A stretch of 11,274 nt of DNA from E44-bin32 sp041573795 (GCA_041573795.1 JBFFQB010000103.1:1-11274), one strand, 5' to 3'. Counted from the stretch's first letter, positions 1 through 6,739 are shown. Notes: a model not told the origin generated them from the letters alone. Numbers and translations are program-made.

Positions 1-207
1 AACCCCCTCTTTCTCGTCTCGCCTTGTGCGTATAAGCACCGAAAAGCCGTGTTCAGCCAGAGGCAGAGGATTCTCAAAAGCATCGTGGGATAATGGAAAC
101 CGATGGGCGATCTCGGTGGAAGGCATCAACAGATCGATGTTATTGTCCATCACAACCGTGATGACCACCTCGTCCACCGGGGGTATCTTGAGCCTCGAAT
201 TGGCCAT
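1..207 (-). CDS. MBL-fold metallo-hydrolase, N-terminal part (runs off left edge)
   Basis: Sixty-nine codons run unbroken from an ATG at 207 to the left edge, so only the N-terminus is present. A clear ribosome binding site (AAGGAG) lies about 8 bases upstream and fixes the start. The peptide has the pattern VDEVVITVVMDN at residues 11-22, followed by NIDLL and then AEHGFSVLIRT at about residues 52-62. This resembles the first strands of the metallo-beta-lactamase-fold group that includes dihydropterin-RFAP synthase-like hydrolases (COG1237). In that group a similar AEHG(L/F)S strand precedes the LFDTG loop and the HxHxDH zinc motif. The zinc motif would lie beyond the edge and cannot be checked. 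The gene is the cassette downstream of attC A. Its substrate cannot be inferred. Confidence 0.72.
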   Translation of the reverse strand, partial: MANSRLKIPPVDEVVITVVMDNNIDLLMPSTEIAHRFPLSHDAFENPLPLAEHGFSVLIRTRRDEKEGV

Positions 208-268
208 ATGGCGTCTCCTTCCAATTCCTCTGGCCCCTGCTCCACTCAAGAGACATGGAGACTGGGTC

Positions 269-358
269 AGCTAAAGGTCTCGAGCTGAGCGGAATAGCTG
301 AGCAACTACTTCCACCAATACCCGCTTAGGCTGCGTCCGCTCCAGCGAGTGGTTAGGC
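269..358 (-). repeat. attC site A (integron recombination site, decayed R')
   Basis: The R'' box GCCTAAC (minus strand) lies at 352-358, followed by the array's common arm CACTCGCTGGAGCGGAC. The opposite arm near 270-292 (ggtctcgagctgagcgg on the plus strand) resembles the L' arms of sites F and J. Its R' box reads AGCTAAA instead of RYYYAAC, so the AAC/GTT triplet needed for strand exchange appears lost. The site separates the YecM-like gene (stop at 399) from the MBL-fold gene (start at 207) and is the only notable content of 208-398. Confidence 0.6.
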
Positions 359-398
359 GGCATTTGGATTAGGAAAGCCTTGACGGTTTCAAGAAGTT

Positions 399-935
399 CT
401 AATCTATTTCATGATAGAAGCCATCAAAATGCTTTCCTTCTAAAATACACACTTTTTGCAACGAGTGTCGATAAAACTTTACGTTCGTGTTGTCGGGGAA
501 TGTTATGAAGTACGGCTGGCAATATTCCCCTTGGTCTTGTTGACCCGTGAATTTGTCGAAATGTGATTTTCCAAAGGCTACAAATGCTTCCCCGACGACA
601 ATTCCAACATGTTCCAAGCCCATTCTATAGATGCTTTGATGAACGGGTGGGATGAGTTCGATTAGAGAAGTTGTCGCATGTTGAGATAGCCGTAAAGGCT
701 CTCGCAAAAGAAGCTTTGATATAGGTCTGCCGCTCCAAATATTTTCAACATTTGCGGAACAAATTGTTTCGAGTTTCTGTCGAACAACGAGATATTCTGA
801 AACGGTTTCTGTGCGAAAAGCCAGATGACTGACCTCTAAACCATCAATATCAATCCCAAGTTTTCGAAGCCGTTCAGCTTGCATTGCGTAGAACTGAGCA
901 TAATCACCGAGTATTTCCATGGATTTTAGTCTCAT
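399..935 (-). CDS. VOC-superfamily protein, YecM-like
   Basis: This protein of 178 residues has no signal peptide or membrane segment and should be cytoplasmic. It contains VSHLAFRT (35-42), a central NIWSGRPISKLLLREPL block (65-81), IELIPP (92-97), LEHVGIVV (108-115) and a C-terminal NVKFYRHSLQ (151-160). The order and spacing match YecM-type proteins of the vicinal oxygen chelate fold, where His and Glu residues on paired strands bind a metal. H37, E93 and H109 are plausible ligands here by position only. The natural substrate of YecM is unknown, so no reaction is assigned. AAGG lies about 10 bases before the ATG; an in-frame ATG five codons later is less well placed. The R' box of attC B begins only about 30 bases upstream. 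Confidence 0.62.
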   Translation of the reverse strand: MRLKSMEILGDYAQFYAMQAERLRKLGIDIDGLEVSHLAFRTETVSEYLVVRQKLETICSANVENIWSGRPISKLLLREPLRLSQHATTSLIELIPPVHQSIYRMGLEHVGIVVGEAFVAFGKSHFDKFTGQQDQGEYCQPYFITFPDNTNVKFYRHSLQKVCILEGKHFDGFYHEID

Positions 936-965
936 GAACAGCCTTGTTCCTTTGTTAGTACAGTC

Positions 966-1312
966 GCCTAACAGTTTCGAGCTGCCTGTCCCGTGGACTG
1001 TCGTTCTTGGACAGGCTAGCGTTCTTGGCTAGGGAGCAGCCAGGGATGAGACCTGGCTTGTTTTTTCGCCGCGCATCGTTCGCCGTTCGCCCCAAACGTC
1101 CTTATGGGGTCCAGCTTGACTGGATCCCTGGTCCGCCTGTCCTCGAAGCAGAGCGGATAGGGTCGCGTGCACCCCGATGTTCTCCCGGGGCTCTCGTTCA
1201 TCGTACACCGTTCGTCCCAAATGTATTTATGGGATCCAGCTAGACTGGAGCCTGATGTACCGTAAATCGCCCCCGCAGCGCAGAGGGGTTACGGGCCAGC
1301 GAGTGGTTAGGC
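966..1312 (-). repeat. attC site B, composite (347 bp)
   Basis: R' is at 966-972 (plus-strand GCCTAAC) and R'' at 1306-1312 (plus-strand GTTAGGC). The length is well above that of normal attC sites (about 55-150 bp). The first 82 bases (966-1047) nearly match 9568-9649 of site I. The last 117 bases (1196-1312) match 9718-9834 without gaps, at about 91 percent by my count. Between them is a segment absent from site I, including a diverged internal duplication (1085-1125 against 1210-1250). The R'' arm reads CACTCGCTGGCC, a second class distinct from the GGAGCGGAC arm of other sites. The space between the YecM-like and CPBP cassettes contains nothing else. Confidence 0.7.
1085..1250. repeat. 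Internal imperfect duplication in attC B (period 125)
   Basis: Two copies of about 41 bases begin gttcgccccaaacg (1085) and gttcgtcccaaatg (1210). Both continue through ttatgggatccagct-like sequence to gactgga. A third copy lies in site I near 9732-9772. The differences are scattered substitutions, so the duplication is not recent. Confidence 0.6.
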
Positions 1313-1329
1313 AGCAATTAGATAGCCAC

Positions 1330-2067
1330 TCATCCACCCCGGAAGGCCATCACAACTTGAATAATTTGGAGTGAATCATAAAGCGCATGCGCAATAATGA
1401 GTGGCCATACGCGCCCGAATCGAAGGTAATACCATCCATAAAGCAGTCCTTGAATCGTGATAAACAACATGCTGAGGGGATCTTGGTAAATGTGTGCTAA
1501 TCCAAAAAGGACTGCGGTCGCGATCAGAACGATCCACTTCACGAGTTGCTGGGGCCATAACCTCCAGAGGTGGTGCAATGCGAACACCCGAATTAACTCT
1601 TCGTAAGCCGCAACTCCGATCCAAACAACAGGACCTAGCCACAGAGCGATGAGCATAGGGTTGCCAGCAATACCTCTGATCAGGGTCATAATTTCTTCAG
1701 CAGGGGGTTCGGGTCTTGTAGCAATAATGGAGCTTTGGACGAAACCTTGCAGCATCAAGATTCCCAAGGCAACGATGCCTAGAAGCACCCCTGCGATGAC
1801 ATCGGTGTACCACCTTCCTGGTTTGAGCTGCAGTGTTGAGAGCGATTCTCCCAACACGTATCGGTGAATTACCAGAATCAGTACAACGGTGCCACCACCG
1901 AGGATCAATGGGTATAGAAAGAGCTCCCTTAGTGTGATTACCCTCTCACCAAGGTGAGTCCACAGGGCAAAGGCATAGACCGGAACATATACCGTCAGAA
2001 CGGCAAGGATGCGGGTTATTCGACGACTCTGCCAGGACTTGGGAGTGGAACTGATAGATGAGTTCAT
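1330..2067 (-). CDS. CPBP-family intramembrane metalloprotease
   Basis: This protein of 245 residues has about seven hydrophobic segments and all three CPBP (CaaX protease / bacteriocin-processing, Rce1-like) motifs. Motif 1 is YEELIR (E156, E157, R160), the shorter EExxR spacing rather than the common EExxxR. Motif 2 is FGLAH (F188 to H192), and motif 3 is HALYD (H227 to D231). These residues form the active site inside the membrane in Rce1-type enzymes. I chose the ATG at 2067 because AGAGGTG lies 8 bases upstream. A GTG at 2076 would add three residues but abuts that same ribosome binding site. CPBP proteins often process peptides or give self-immunity, but no peptide gene is adjacent, so the substrate is unknown. 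R'' of attC B begins 17 bases after the stop. Confidence 0.88.
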   Translation of the reverse strand: MNSSISSTPKSWQSRRITRILAVLTVYVPVYAFALWTHLGERVITLRELFLYPLILGGGTVVLILVIHRYVLGESLSTLQLKPGRWYTDVIAGVLLGIVALGILMLQGFVQSSIIATRPEPPAEEIMTLIRGIAGNPMLIALWLGPVVWIGVAAYEELIRVFALHHLWRLWPQQLVKWIVLIATAVLFGLAHIYQDPLSMLFITIQGLLYGWYYLRFGRVWPLIIAHALYDSLQIIQVVMAFRGG

Positions 2068-2120
2068 CTTAGACACACCTCTGAGAACACGAACTAGCGA
2101 GTAAATGAATCTTCATGTCT

Positions 2121-2327
2121 GCCTAACAGCCTCGCACTCCTAGCCCAAGCAGCGGAGCGTATAGGGTCGCGCATGGCTCATCCTGAGGCGTTTACGGGAC
2201 CCCGTAGCGTAAGCGGAGTGGAGAGCGGCCCCGTTTTGATCTTACAATGAAAAAGCCCGGTGCCGAAGCACCAGACTTTATCGTGATTGGCGCCATGTGC
2301 GGCGTCCGCTCCAGCGAGTGGTTAGGC
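2121..2327 (-). repeat. attC site C, composite (207 bp), with terminator module
   Basis: R' is GCCTAAC at 2121-2127 and R'' is plus-strand GTTAGGC at 2321-2327. The R'' arm CACTCGCTGGAGCGGAC matches site A. The segment at about 2200-2311 matches 3947-4059 of site E over about 112 bases with few differences, and it contains a terminator hairpin. The inserted module accounts for the excess over a typical attC length. The site separates the unknown 149-residue protein (stop at 2408) from the CPBP gene. Confidence 0.72.
2250..2279 (-). terminator. Intrinsic terminator inside attC C
   Basis: On the minus strand the stem GGTGC / GCACC closes a TTCG tetraloop (stem 2259-2263 with 2268-2272). It is followed by GGGC and then five T residues (2250-2254). 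The UUCG loop closed by C-G is the very stable form common in bacterial terminators. It would stop transcripts leaving the upstream 149-residue-protein cassette before the CPBP gene. Confidence 0.65.
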
Positions 2328-2407
2328 AGCACCCGGAGTTCTTTTGGCAGGCGAGATCCTACTATGGCGTGGAATAAACGGCCCTGCAGCAATCCCCTTG
2401 CATATGC

Positions 2408-2857
2408 CTACGATAGCGAGGGCTCGGAACGCGGCTGTGCACGATACAAAGGTTCCCCAATTAACTCAATCTTGCCGTCCTTCCCAATAGCATATCCTTG
2501 GGCAAGCGTATGTGTTACGCCGGGCTCCAACATTTCGACAACAATAGCGGACATCTTTTTGCCACCCAATGTGAGATATGCATCATATGCCAAAACAGCG
2601 CTTCTTACGACGTCAGGGAGGTTGCTGAGGCGCTCTAGGACTTCTCTGCCAGCCAAGAGATGATCTTCCACGGAGCCAGACCCCAGGTCCCGACCGCCCT
2701 GGACTACGACACTCTTCGTCTCTCCCTTAGTATTCACCACAAATATCTGGGGAAGTGGTGCAATGTCTTGATGCTCAAGCAGTTTGGAGAAGGTAAGAGT
2801 CGCATTCAATACCAAATCCCGTGCTTCGTCAGTGAGAAAAGGGGTATTAAAATTCAT
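2408..2857 (-). CDS. Conserved-looking hypothetical protein, 149 aa
   Basis: I do not recognise this family. The product is soluble, with no signal peptide or membrane segment. An N-terminal acidic helix (about 8-28) leads into PLPQIFVVNTKGE (34-46), a strand-like segment. Later comes a helix around residues 66-85, then YDAYLTLGGKKMSAIVVEMLE and a final strand block with YAIGKDGKIELIGEPLY. The alternating helix and strand pattern with TKGE and GKDGKIE turns suggests a small alpha/beta protein. The strong codon structure and its position as the only gene between attC D and attC C support a real gene. The ribosome binding site is weak (AGGA about 13 bases before the ATG), so the start is less certain. 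R'' of site C lies 80 bases past the stop. Confidence 0.65.
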   Translation of the reverse strand: MNFNTPFLTDEARDLVLNATLTFSKLLEHQDIAPLPQIFVVNTKGETKSVVVQGGRDLGSGSVEDHLLAGREVLERLSNLPDVVRSAVLAYDAYLTLGGKKMSAIVVEMLEPGVTHTLAQGYAIGKDGKIELIGEPLYRAQPRSEPSLS

Positions 2858-2913
2858 GGTGAGTGCATATCCTGCGAAGCCCCGTCCTGATTCTTATTGC
2901 TGGTGGGAGTGCT

Positions 2914-3092
2914 GCCTAACGGCTGCGAGCTCATGCCTGCACAAATCGTACTTCGATCCAGGTCGCTGGCTTTGGCCATTTCTCATCTGCTCAATAAACC
3001 TCATCAACCGCCATTAGGAGGTATTCTCGATGCAGTTCAGGAGGTGTATAGTGATTGCCATCAAGCCAGGCGAGGCTGGTATGAAGAAGTAG
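2914..3092 (-). repeat. attC site D, only the R' half recognisable
   Basis: GCCTAAC at 2914-2920, followed by ggctgcgagct, is the same R'-L' arm as sites G and H. No GTTRRRY box is found between it and the DUF998 stop at 3093, where R'' should lie; the nearest likeness is cattagg at 3013-3018. The site therefore seems truncated or rearranged. The rest of the interval holds two plus-strand ribosome-binding-site-like sequences at 3016-3021 and 3039-3045 with a 19-codon open frame, described as a finding. Confidence 0.45.
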
Positions 3093-3716
3093 CTAGGGCC
3101 TGACCTGGGCGTAGAGACGGATCGCGATTATGAACATCCACGCAATGAGAACGACCGTGACGAGGCGCTGCATGAGGCCCTCCAAACCCGCAAATGCGGG
3201 TAAGGACGCCATGACGGCGAAGGCGAGGGCTAAAACGGTTGTAGCGACGGAGTATCCGCCGAGATTTCGCCATCTGGGGTCCCGTCTTAACCTCCGAAAC
3301 TGGAGTACTGGAGCTAACATGAGGGCGAAGACGGTGACTGATGCCGAGATTGTATGCGGGACGCTCGGCTCTCCCGGGCTAGCGAGGTTCAGGGGGGCAA
3401 GTGCAATCCCCACATAACCAACGCCCGCGATGGCCAATGCCGCCGGACCCGCCCAGAAGCCCGGGGGGAGCCCACGGTGGAGGCCATAGGCGAACACTAT
3501 AATAAGAAGTGCAAACACGAGAATGATGAAGGTCATGACAAGTGCATAGGGAGCTCCAATTGCGCTCAGATTGCTAATCGGATCCCGGAGATGGCTGTAG
3601 GTAGGATCCAAAAACCCAAGAACTAGCCATGTAGCTGTGTATAGTACGGGTCCAGCGATTCCCCCTGCGGCGAGGTAACGAACCGTGCGGTTCGGTTGCG
3701 CAATAGCTTCGGACAT
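3093..3716 (-). CDS. DUF998-family integral membrane protein
   Basis: This protein of 207 residues has six predicted membrane helices (about residues 12-33, 55-76, 87-108, 122-140, 154-173 and 184-203). It has the DUF998 layout: an N-terminal helix with GGIAGPVLY, then the loop DPTYSHLRDPISNLSAIGAPYA (38-59), then GLHRGLPPG. The SHLRDPISNLSAIGAPYA loop is the most characteristic part. The family is a widespread six-helix group of unknown function. The start is supported by GGGAGGGG about 5-7 bases before the ATG. Downstream is the damaged attC D; upstream is a possible 47-residue frame and then attC E. Confidence 0.85.
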   Translation of the reverse strand: MSEAIAQPNRTVRYLAAGGIAGPVLYTATWLVLGFLDPTYSHLRDPISNLSAIGAPYALVMTFIILVFALLIIVFAYGLHRGLPPGFWAGPAALAIAGVGYVGIALAPLNLASPGEPSVPHTISASVTVFALMLAPVLQFRRLRRDPRWRNLGGYSVATTVLALAFAVMASLPAFAGLEGLMQRLVTVVLIAWMFIIAIRLYAQVRP

Positions 3717-3734
3717 CTTACCCCTCCCAAAAGG

Positions 3735-3878
3735 CTAGATCGATTCTCTGATAGGCAGTAACGATAACACGAAAGTTGGCACACTGATAAGGCAGAAATA
3801 CCCGATCAGCTCTTCGGCGGTTTCAATCGCTTCAATGGTATAAACCTTGACGACTATCCCAGAGTTGTCAACGCTCAC
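3735..3878 (-). CDS. Possible 47-aa peptide with hydrophobic tail
   Basis: A GTG-started frame occupies most of the gap between attC E and the DUF998 gene. The predicted peptide has a short polar N-terminus, a segment VKVYTIEAIETAEELIGYF, and a hydrophobic tail LISVPTFVLSLLPI before RESI and a stop 18 bases upstream of the DUF998 start. AGGT lies about 12 bases before the GTG, which is weak. It could be a small membrane peptide translated ahead of DUF998, the tail of a decayed gene, or chance. I do not recognise a family. Confidence 0.28.
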   Translation of the reverse strand: MSVDNSGIVVKVYTIEAIETAEELIGYFCLISVPTFVLSLLPIRESI

Positions 3879-3919
3879 AGCAGTGACCTACCGATTTCAT
3901 AGCGAGACTTCTTGAAGCT

Positions 3920-4134
3920 CGCTAACGGCCTCGAGCTTCGCGTTGCACCCCGTAGAAATAGCGGAGTGGGGAGCAGCCCCGCTTTGATCTTACAATGAAA
4001 AAGCCCGGTGCCGAAGCACCAGACTTTATCGTGATTAGCGCCATGTGCGGGGTCCGCTCTCGTTTAGCCTGATGTACCGCAAATCGCCCCCGTAGCGCAG
4101 CGGAGAGGGGTGACAGGCCAGCGAGACGTTAGGG
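3920..4134 (-). repeat. attC site E, composite (215 bp), tandem-like
   Basis: The R' end (3920-3926) reads CGCTAAC, keeping AAC but off-consensus at its first two bases. R'' is plus-strand GTTAGGG (4128-4134), 6 bases past the stop of the decarboxylase-like gene. The left part (3947-4059) is the terminator-bearing module of site C. The right part (about 4067-4127, from agcctgatgtaccgc) is the terminal module of sites B and I. At the junction, gtccgctctcgtttagcc (4052-4069) looks like an eroded R'' arm. The site therefore seems to be two attC sites joined end to end. Confidence 0.62.
3998..4027 (-). terminator. Intrinsic terminator inside attC E
   Basis: This is the same element as in site C. 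On the minus strand GGTGC / GCACC closes a TTCG loop (4007-4011 with 4016-4020), followed by GGGC and five T residues (3998-4002). It is placed to end transcripts of the decarboxylase-like cassette. Confidence 0.65.
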
Positions 4135-4140
4135 CGCCAT

Positions 4141-4944
4141 TCATTGAAGTCTTCGAGATAAGTCGTACCTCAAGACGGATGATCCTCTGAAATGCAAGGC
4201 CTGAACAGGCTTAACAATAGATAAAGTTGCCAGAGCATCAAGGAGACTTCGGGCATGCGCAATATCTTCGACACCTGCGGACCCGAACTTAATTTGCGCA
4301 GATCTACCAAGCCACAGCTTCTCTATCTTGGTATTGTTGTAACTAATTGTAGGGTATTCAGCATCAGGGGGACCATCAAGTGATGGGATGTACTTGTATC
4401 CAAGCCATGGTCTCGAGTTGATGCGCCGGTTTGCGACTACCCGCACAGCACCAATTTGGGATTTCATGGGGGGGATTTCTAGACTGAAGAGCATATGCCC
4501 CCAAAGGGATGCATCGCTCTTCAAGGTCCCATCGGACATTTGTCGGATAGGCGTGATATCGGCATACAATTTTGGAACTCCCAAATCCTCCCGTCCACCT
4601 AATATTGGCCAAGTTTGATTCTCTAACATCACCAAGATAAGGTCGCCCTCAATATTATCTTGCTCCCCATCATAGGTGACTGCAACTTGAAAGGCCGCCA
4701 GGCGATAGCCGCCTCCTGCCATAAACTCAAGCCCGTTATTTTGTGAGAAAAGTACCGTCACGAGCGCTTCCTTTGCTGGGCGATAACAATCTGGGATAAG
4801 AGCTTCTAATGCGGCTTGAGTAGTCAAGTATTGAAAAGCAAGGACTTCAACTTGAGGATACGCCCACTTAGGCTTGTCTTGGAGGTCAAACATCGGACCC
4901 ATAATCAGAGGCATACGGTAGTGCTTTGAAGGATCCGGTTTCAT
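4141..4944 (-). CDS. Acetoacetate decarboxylase-superfamily protein
   Basis: This is a 267-residue cytoplasmic protein. Family markers are the N-terminal PLIMGPMFDLQDKP (12-25), GGGYRLAAFQVAV (77-89) and GGREDLGVPKLYADI (116-130). K125 aligns with the Schiff-base lysine of acetoacetate decarboxylase (K115 of Clostridium acetobutylicum). The next residue, a second lysine in the classical enzyme that lowers the pKa of the first, is L126 here. Related proteins in this superfamily perform aldol and dehydration chemistry instead of decarboxylation, so the reaction is open. I chose the ATG at 4944 because AGGAGGT lies about 6 bases upstream. A longer frame to 5034 would run into attC F and has no such site. 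The stop is 6 bases before R'' of site E. Confidence 0.85.
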   Translation of the reverse strand: MKPDPSKHYRMPLIMGPMFDLQDKPKWAYPQVEVLAFQYLTTQAALEALIPDCYRPAKEALVTVLFSQNNGLEFMAGGGYRLAAFQVAVTYDGEQDNIEGDLILVMLENQTWPILGGREDLGVPKLYADITPIRQMSDGTLKSDASLWGHMLFSLEIPPMKSQIGAVRVVANRRINSRPWLGYKYIPSLDGPPDAEYPTISYNNTKIEKLWLGRSAQIKFGSAGVEDIAHARSLLDALATLSIVKPVQALHFRGSSVLRYDLSRRLQ

Positions 4945-5004
4945 AGTAAACCTCCTGTAAATATGATTCATGCGTTTGAACCCAATAAATAAAGCAAATT
5001 GGCG

Positions 5005-5092
5005 CCCTAACAGTCTCGAGCGGAGGCGCCGCAAGACTATCCCGCCTGCTTTTCGAGCCGTGCGCGGGGTCTGCTCCAGCGAGACGTTAGGC
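5005..5092 (-). repeat. attC site F (88 bp, the most canonical)
   Basis: R'' is plus-strand GTTAGGC (5086-5092); R' is CCCTAAC (5005-5011). On the minus strand GTCTC next to R'' pairs with GAGAC near R', and GAGC pairs with GCTC. The bases GCTG on one side and T on the other are left unpaired. Such extrahelical bases are the structural hallmark by which IntI recognises single-stranded attC. Size and fold are typical. The site separates the amidase from the decarboxylase-like gene. Confidence 0.82.
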
Positions 5093-5120
5093 AGATCCCT
5101 GTGTCCGCACTTGTTGACGA

Positions 5121-6509
5121 TCAGGCTAGCATGCGGAATGCGTTATCACCCTCTAGCTCAAGGGCGACTGAAAGAAGCATAGCCTCCTGTCCTGGAGCGG
5201 CGGCGAATTGAACACCGATCGGGAGCCCGGTGGTGCTAACGCCCATTGGCAGCGAGATTGCGGGGTCGCCGGTTGCGTTCTGGATTGGCGCGAATGGCAT
5301 ATGTCGTTTCTCGCCAGGAAAGGTCACTTCAAAGGGGAGGTCGGGCGCGAACTCGCCAATCGCGGGAGGCAAATCGGCGAGTACTGGGCACAGCAGCAGA
5401 TCGTATCGCTTAAAAAGCCGATCGGATATTTGGCTCGCTGCGCGCATCCGCCTTACAAGCCCGAGAAAGCCCCACCATTGAGATTTCCACTGTTCGGCGA
5501 GCCCTTGTGTCCAAGGCTCGAGTTTCGCGGCGTTGACACCAGGGCGCAGGCGAGCCTGTAGGCGGAGCAGCCAAGCTATGAAACCAATATTATTCCAGGT
5601 GTCATGGAGAAGCTGAGCCGGGTAGGGACAGGGGATTTCTTCGACGAAATGACCGAGTGTCTCACAACGGCTAGCGGATTCGAGCACAGTCTTGCGAACT
5701 TCGTCGTCAACCTCATCCCCGAGCGGCGAGTCCGTGAATACCGCGATACGAAGACGCTCCGCCGCTGGATTCTCAACAAGGCCGATCGGCGGCAGCTTGC
5801 TGCTTGGCATACGCTCCTCAATTGCGGCGAGGAAGTGTGCCGTGTCCCGAACGGAGCGTGTCAGAACGCCGTTTGTCAAGGTCGGCACCGGTAGCTTCGA
5901 ATTGATAATGGGCTCGAAGCCGCGCCCGCGCGTTGGCTTGAGGCCAACAATCCCACAATGGCTGGCTGGGATGCGGATCGATCCAGCGGCGTCGGTGCCA
6001 TGGGCGATGGCTGCCACACGAGCAGCGACTAGCGCAGCTGCCCCTCCTGAAGACCCACCAGTTGAGTGCGCGGAGTTCCAGGGATTACGAGTGGGTCCAT
6101 GGGCGAGAGGTTCGGTTGTCAGGTTCAAACCAAACTCAGGCGTAGCACTCCGCCCCAAGCTAATAAGCCCGATGGCTTGGAACTCGCGTACGAACGGCTC
6201 GGTGCTGCTGGCGACGTGTCCAAGATAGGCTCGGGACCCGAAGTCGTTGACAACTCCTTTCTCGTCTTCCAGACCTTTGATGAAGGTGGGGGCGCCGGAG
6301 AAAGGGCCTCGCGGCGGCGCCTCGGACTTGCCAACCGCTGACTCGAATGTCTCGGTTGATATTGCGTTCAGGATGGGTTCGATGGTTTTGGCACGCTCAA
6401 TTGCGGCCACTACGACCTCGCGCGCCGAGATCTCGCCCGCTCGGATCCGTTCCACGGTTGCAACAGCGTCGAAGGCACCGAGTTCAGATTGGTCAAAGAC
6501 CGTTGTCAT
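5121..6509 (-). CDS. Amidase signature-family hydrolase
   Basis: This cytoplasmic protein of 462 residues is typical in length for the amidase signature family. The Ser-cisSer-Lys triad is visible as K78 in FIKGL, S153 in the STGGSSGG loop (149-156) and S177 in GTDAAGSIRIPAS (171-183), followed by GIVGLKPTRGR. The 75 and 24 residue spacings match those between K142, S217 and S241 of fatty acid amide hydrolase. The C-terminal part contains LLCPVLADLPP and the family's typical GDPAISLPMGV and GLPIGVQ blocks. It hydrolyses a carboxylic amide, but the acyl and amine partners cannot be read from sequence. It lacks any neighbouring gatA or gatB context, so it is not a tRNA amidotransferase subunit. 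A strong ribosome binding site (AAAGGAGG) precedes the ATG. R'' of site F lies 28 bases past the stop. Confidence 0.93.
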   Translation of the reverse strand: MTTVFDQSELGAFDAVATVERIRAGEISAREVVVAAIERAKTIEPILNAISTETFESAVGKSEAPPRGPFSGAPTFIKGLEDEKGVVNDFGSRAYLGHVASSTEPFVREFQAIGLISLGRSATPEFGLNLTTEPLAHGPTRNPWNSAHSTGGSSGGAAALVAARVAAIAHGTDAAGSIRIPASHCGIVGLKPTRGRGFEPIINSKLPVPTLTNGVLTRSVRDTAHFLAAIEERMPSSKLPPIGLVENPAAERLRIAVFTDSPLGDEVDDEVRKTVLESASRCETLGHFVEEIPCPYPAQLLHDTWNNIGFIAWLLRLQARLRPGVNAAKLEPWTQGLAEQWKSQWWGFLGLVRRMRAASQISDRLFKRYDLLLCPVLADLPPAIGEFAPDLPFEVTFPGEKRHMPFAPIQNATGDPAISLPMGVSTTGLPIGVQFAAAPGQEAMLLSVALELEGDNAFRMLA

Positions 6510-6615
6510 GCCGCCTCCTTTGGTTGCCCGGCATATTCCTCAGGATAGGACATGCCACAGGTCGACAATGCTATCACGCCTATGGCCATTCTGAGGATCG
6601 CAGCAGTAGGGATCT

Positions 6616-6739
6616 ACCTAACGGCTGCGAGTTGAGCGGCCCCGCCTTCATCTTACAACAAAGAAGCCCGCTCCTCATTGAGCGGGCTTTGGTTTCAACC
6701 TTGGGCTGAGGCGGGGTCCGCTCCAGCGAGTTGTTAGGC
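6616..6739 (-). repeat. attC site G (124 bp) with embedded terminator
   Basis: R' is ACCTAAC at 6616-6622 and R'' is plus-strand GTTAGGC at 6733-6739. The minus-strand R'' arm AACTCGCTGGAGCGGAC and the R' arm ggctgcgagttgagcggcc share GAGCGG / CCGCTC pairing. The variable centre contains a strong hairpin. The size is close to that of Vibrio cholerae repeats. It lies between the amidase and the PadR/HAAS cassette, 262 bases after the HAAS stop. Confidence 0.82.
6655..6696. terminator. Bidirectional intrinsic terminator inside attC G
   Basis: A perfect nine-pair stem AAGCCCGCT (6664-6672) with AGCGGGCTT (6681-6689) encloses an eight-base loop. On the minus strand it is followed by CTTTGTTGT, and on the plus strand by TTGGTTT. 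The flank atcttacaa just to its left is also found beside the hairpins of sites C and E, so this is a diverged version of the same module. Confidence 0.65.

Noticed and set aside
1007..1374. Short frames on both strands within attC B.
   Set aside because: They arise from the repeat itself (a similar frame appears in site I), are basic and Pro-rich, and differ in length between copies, so they look non-coding.
4945..5034. Longer N-terminus for the decarboxylase-like protein (30 extra residues).
   Set aside because: It would start inside attC F, adds basic residues not typical of the family, and bypasses a near-perfect ribosome binding site before the ATG at 4944.
5692..6228. Plus-strand open frame of 178 codons.
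   Set aside because: It is antisense to the catalytic region of the amidase and its sequence is low-complexity, rich in Arg, Ser and Pro, as expected from the shadow of a GC-rich gene.
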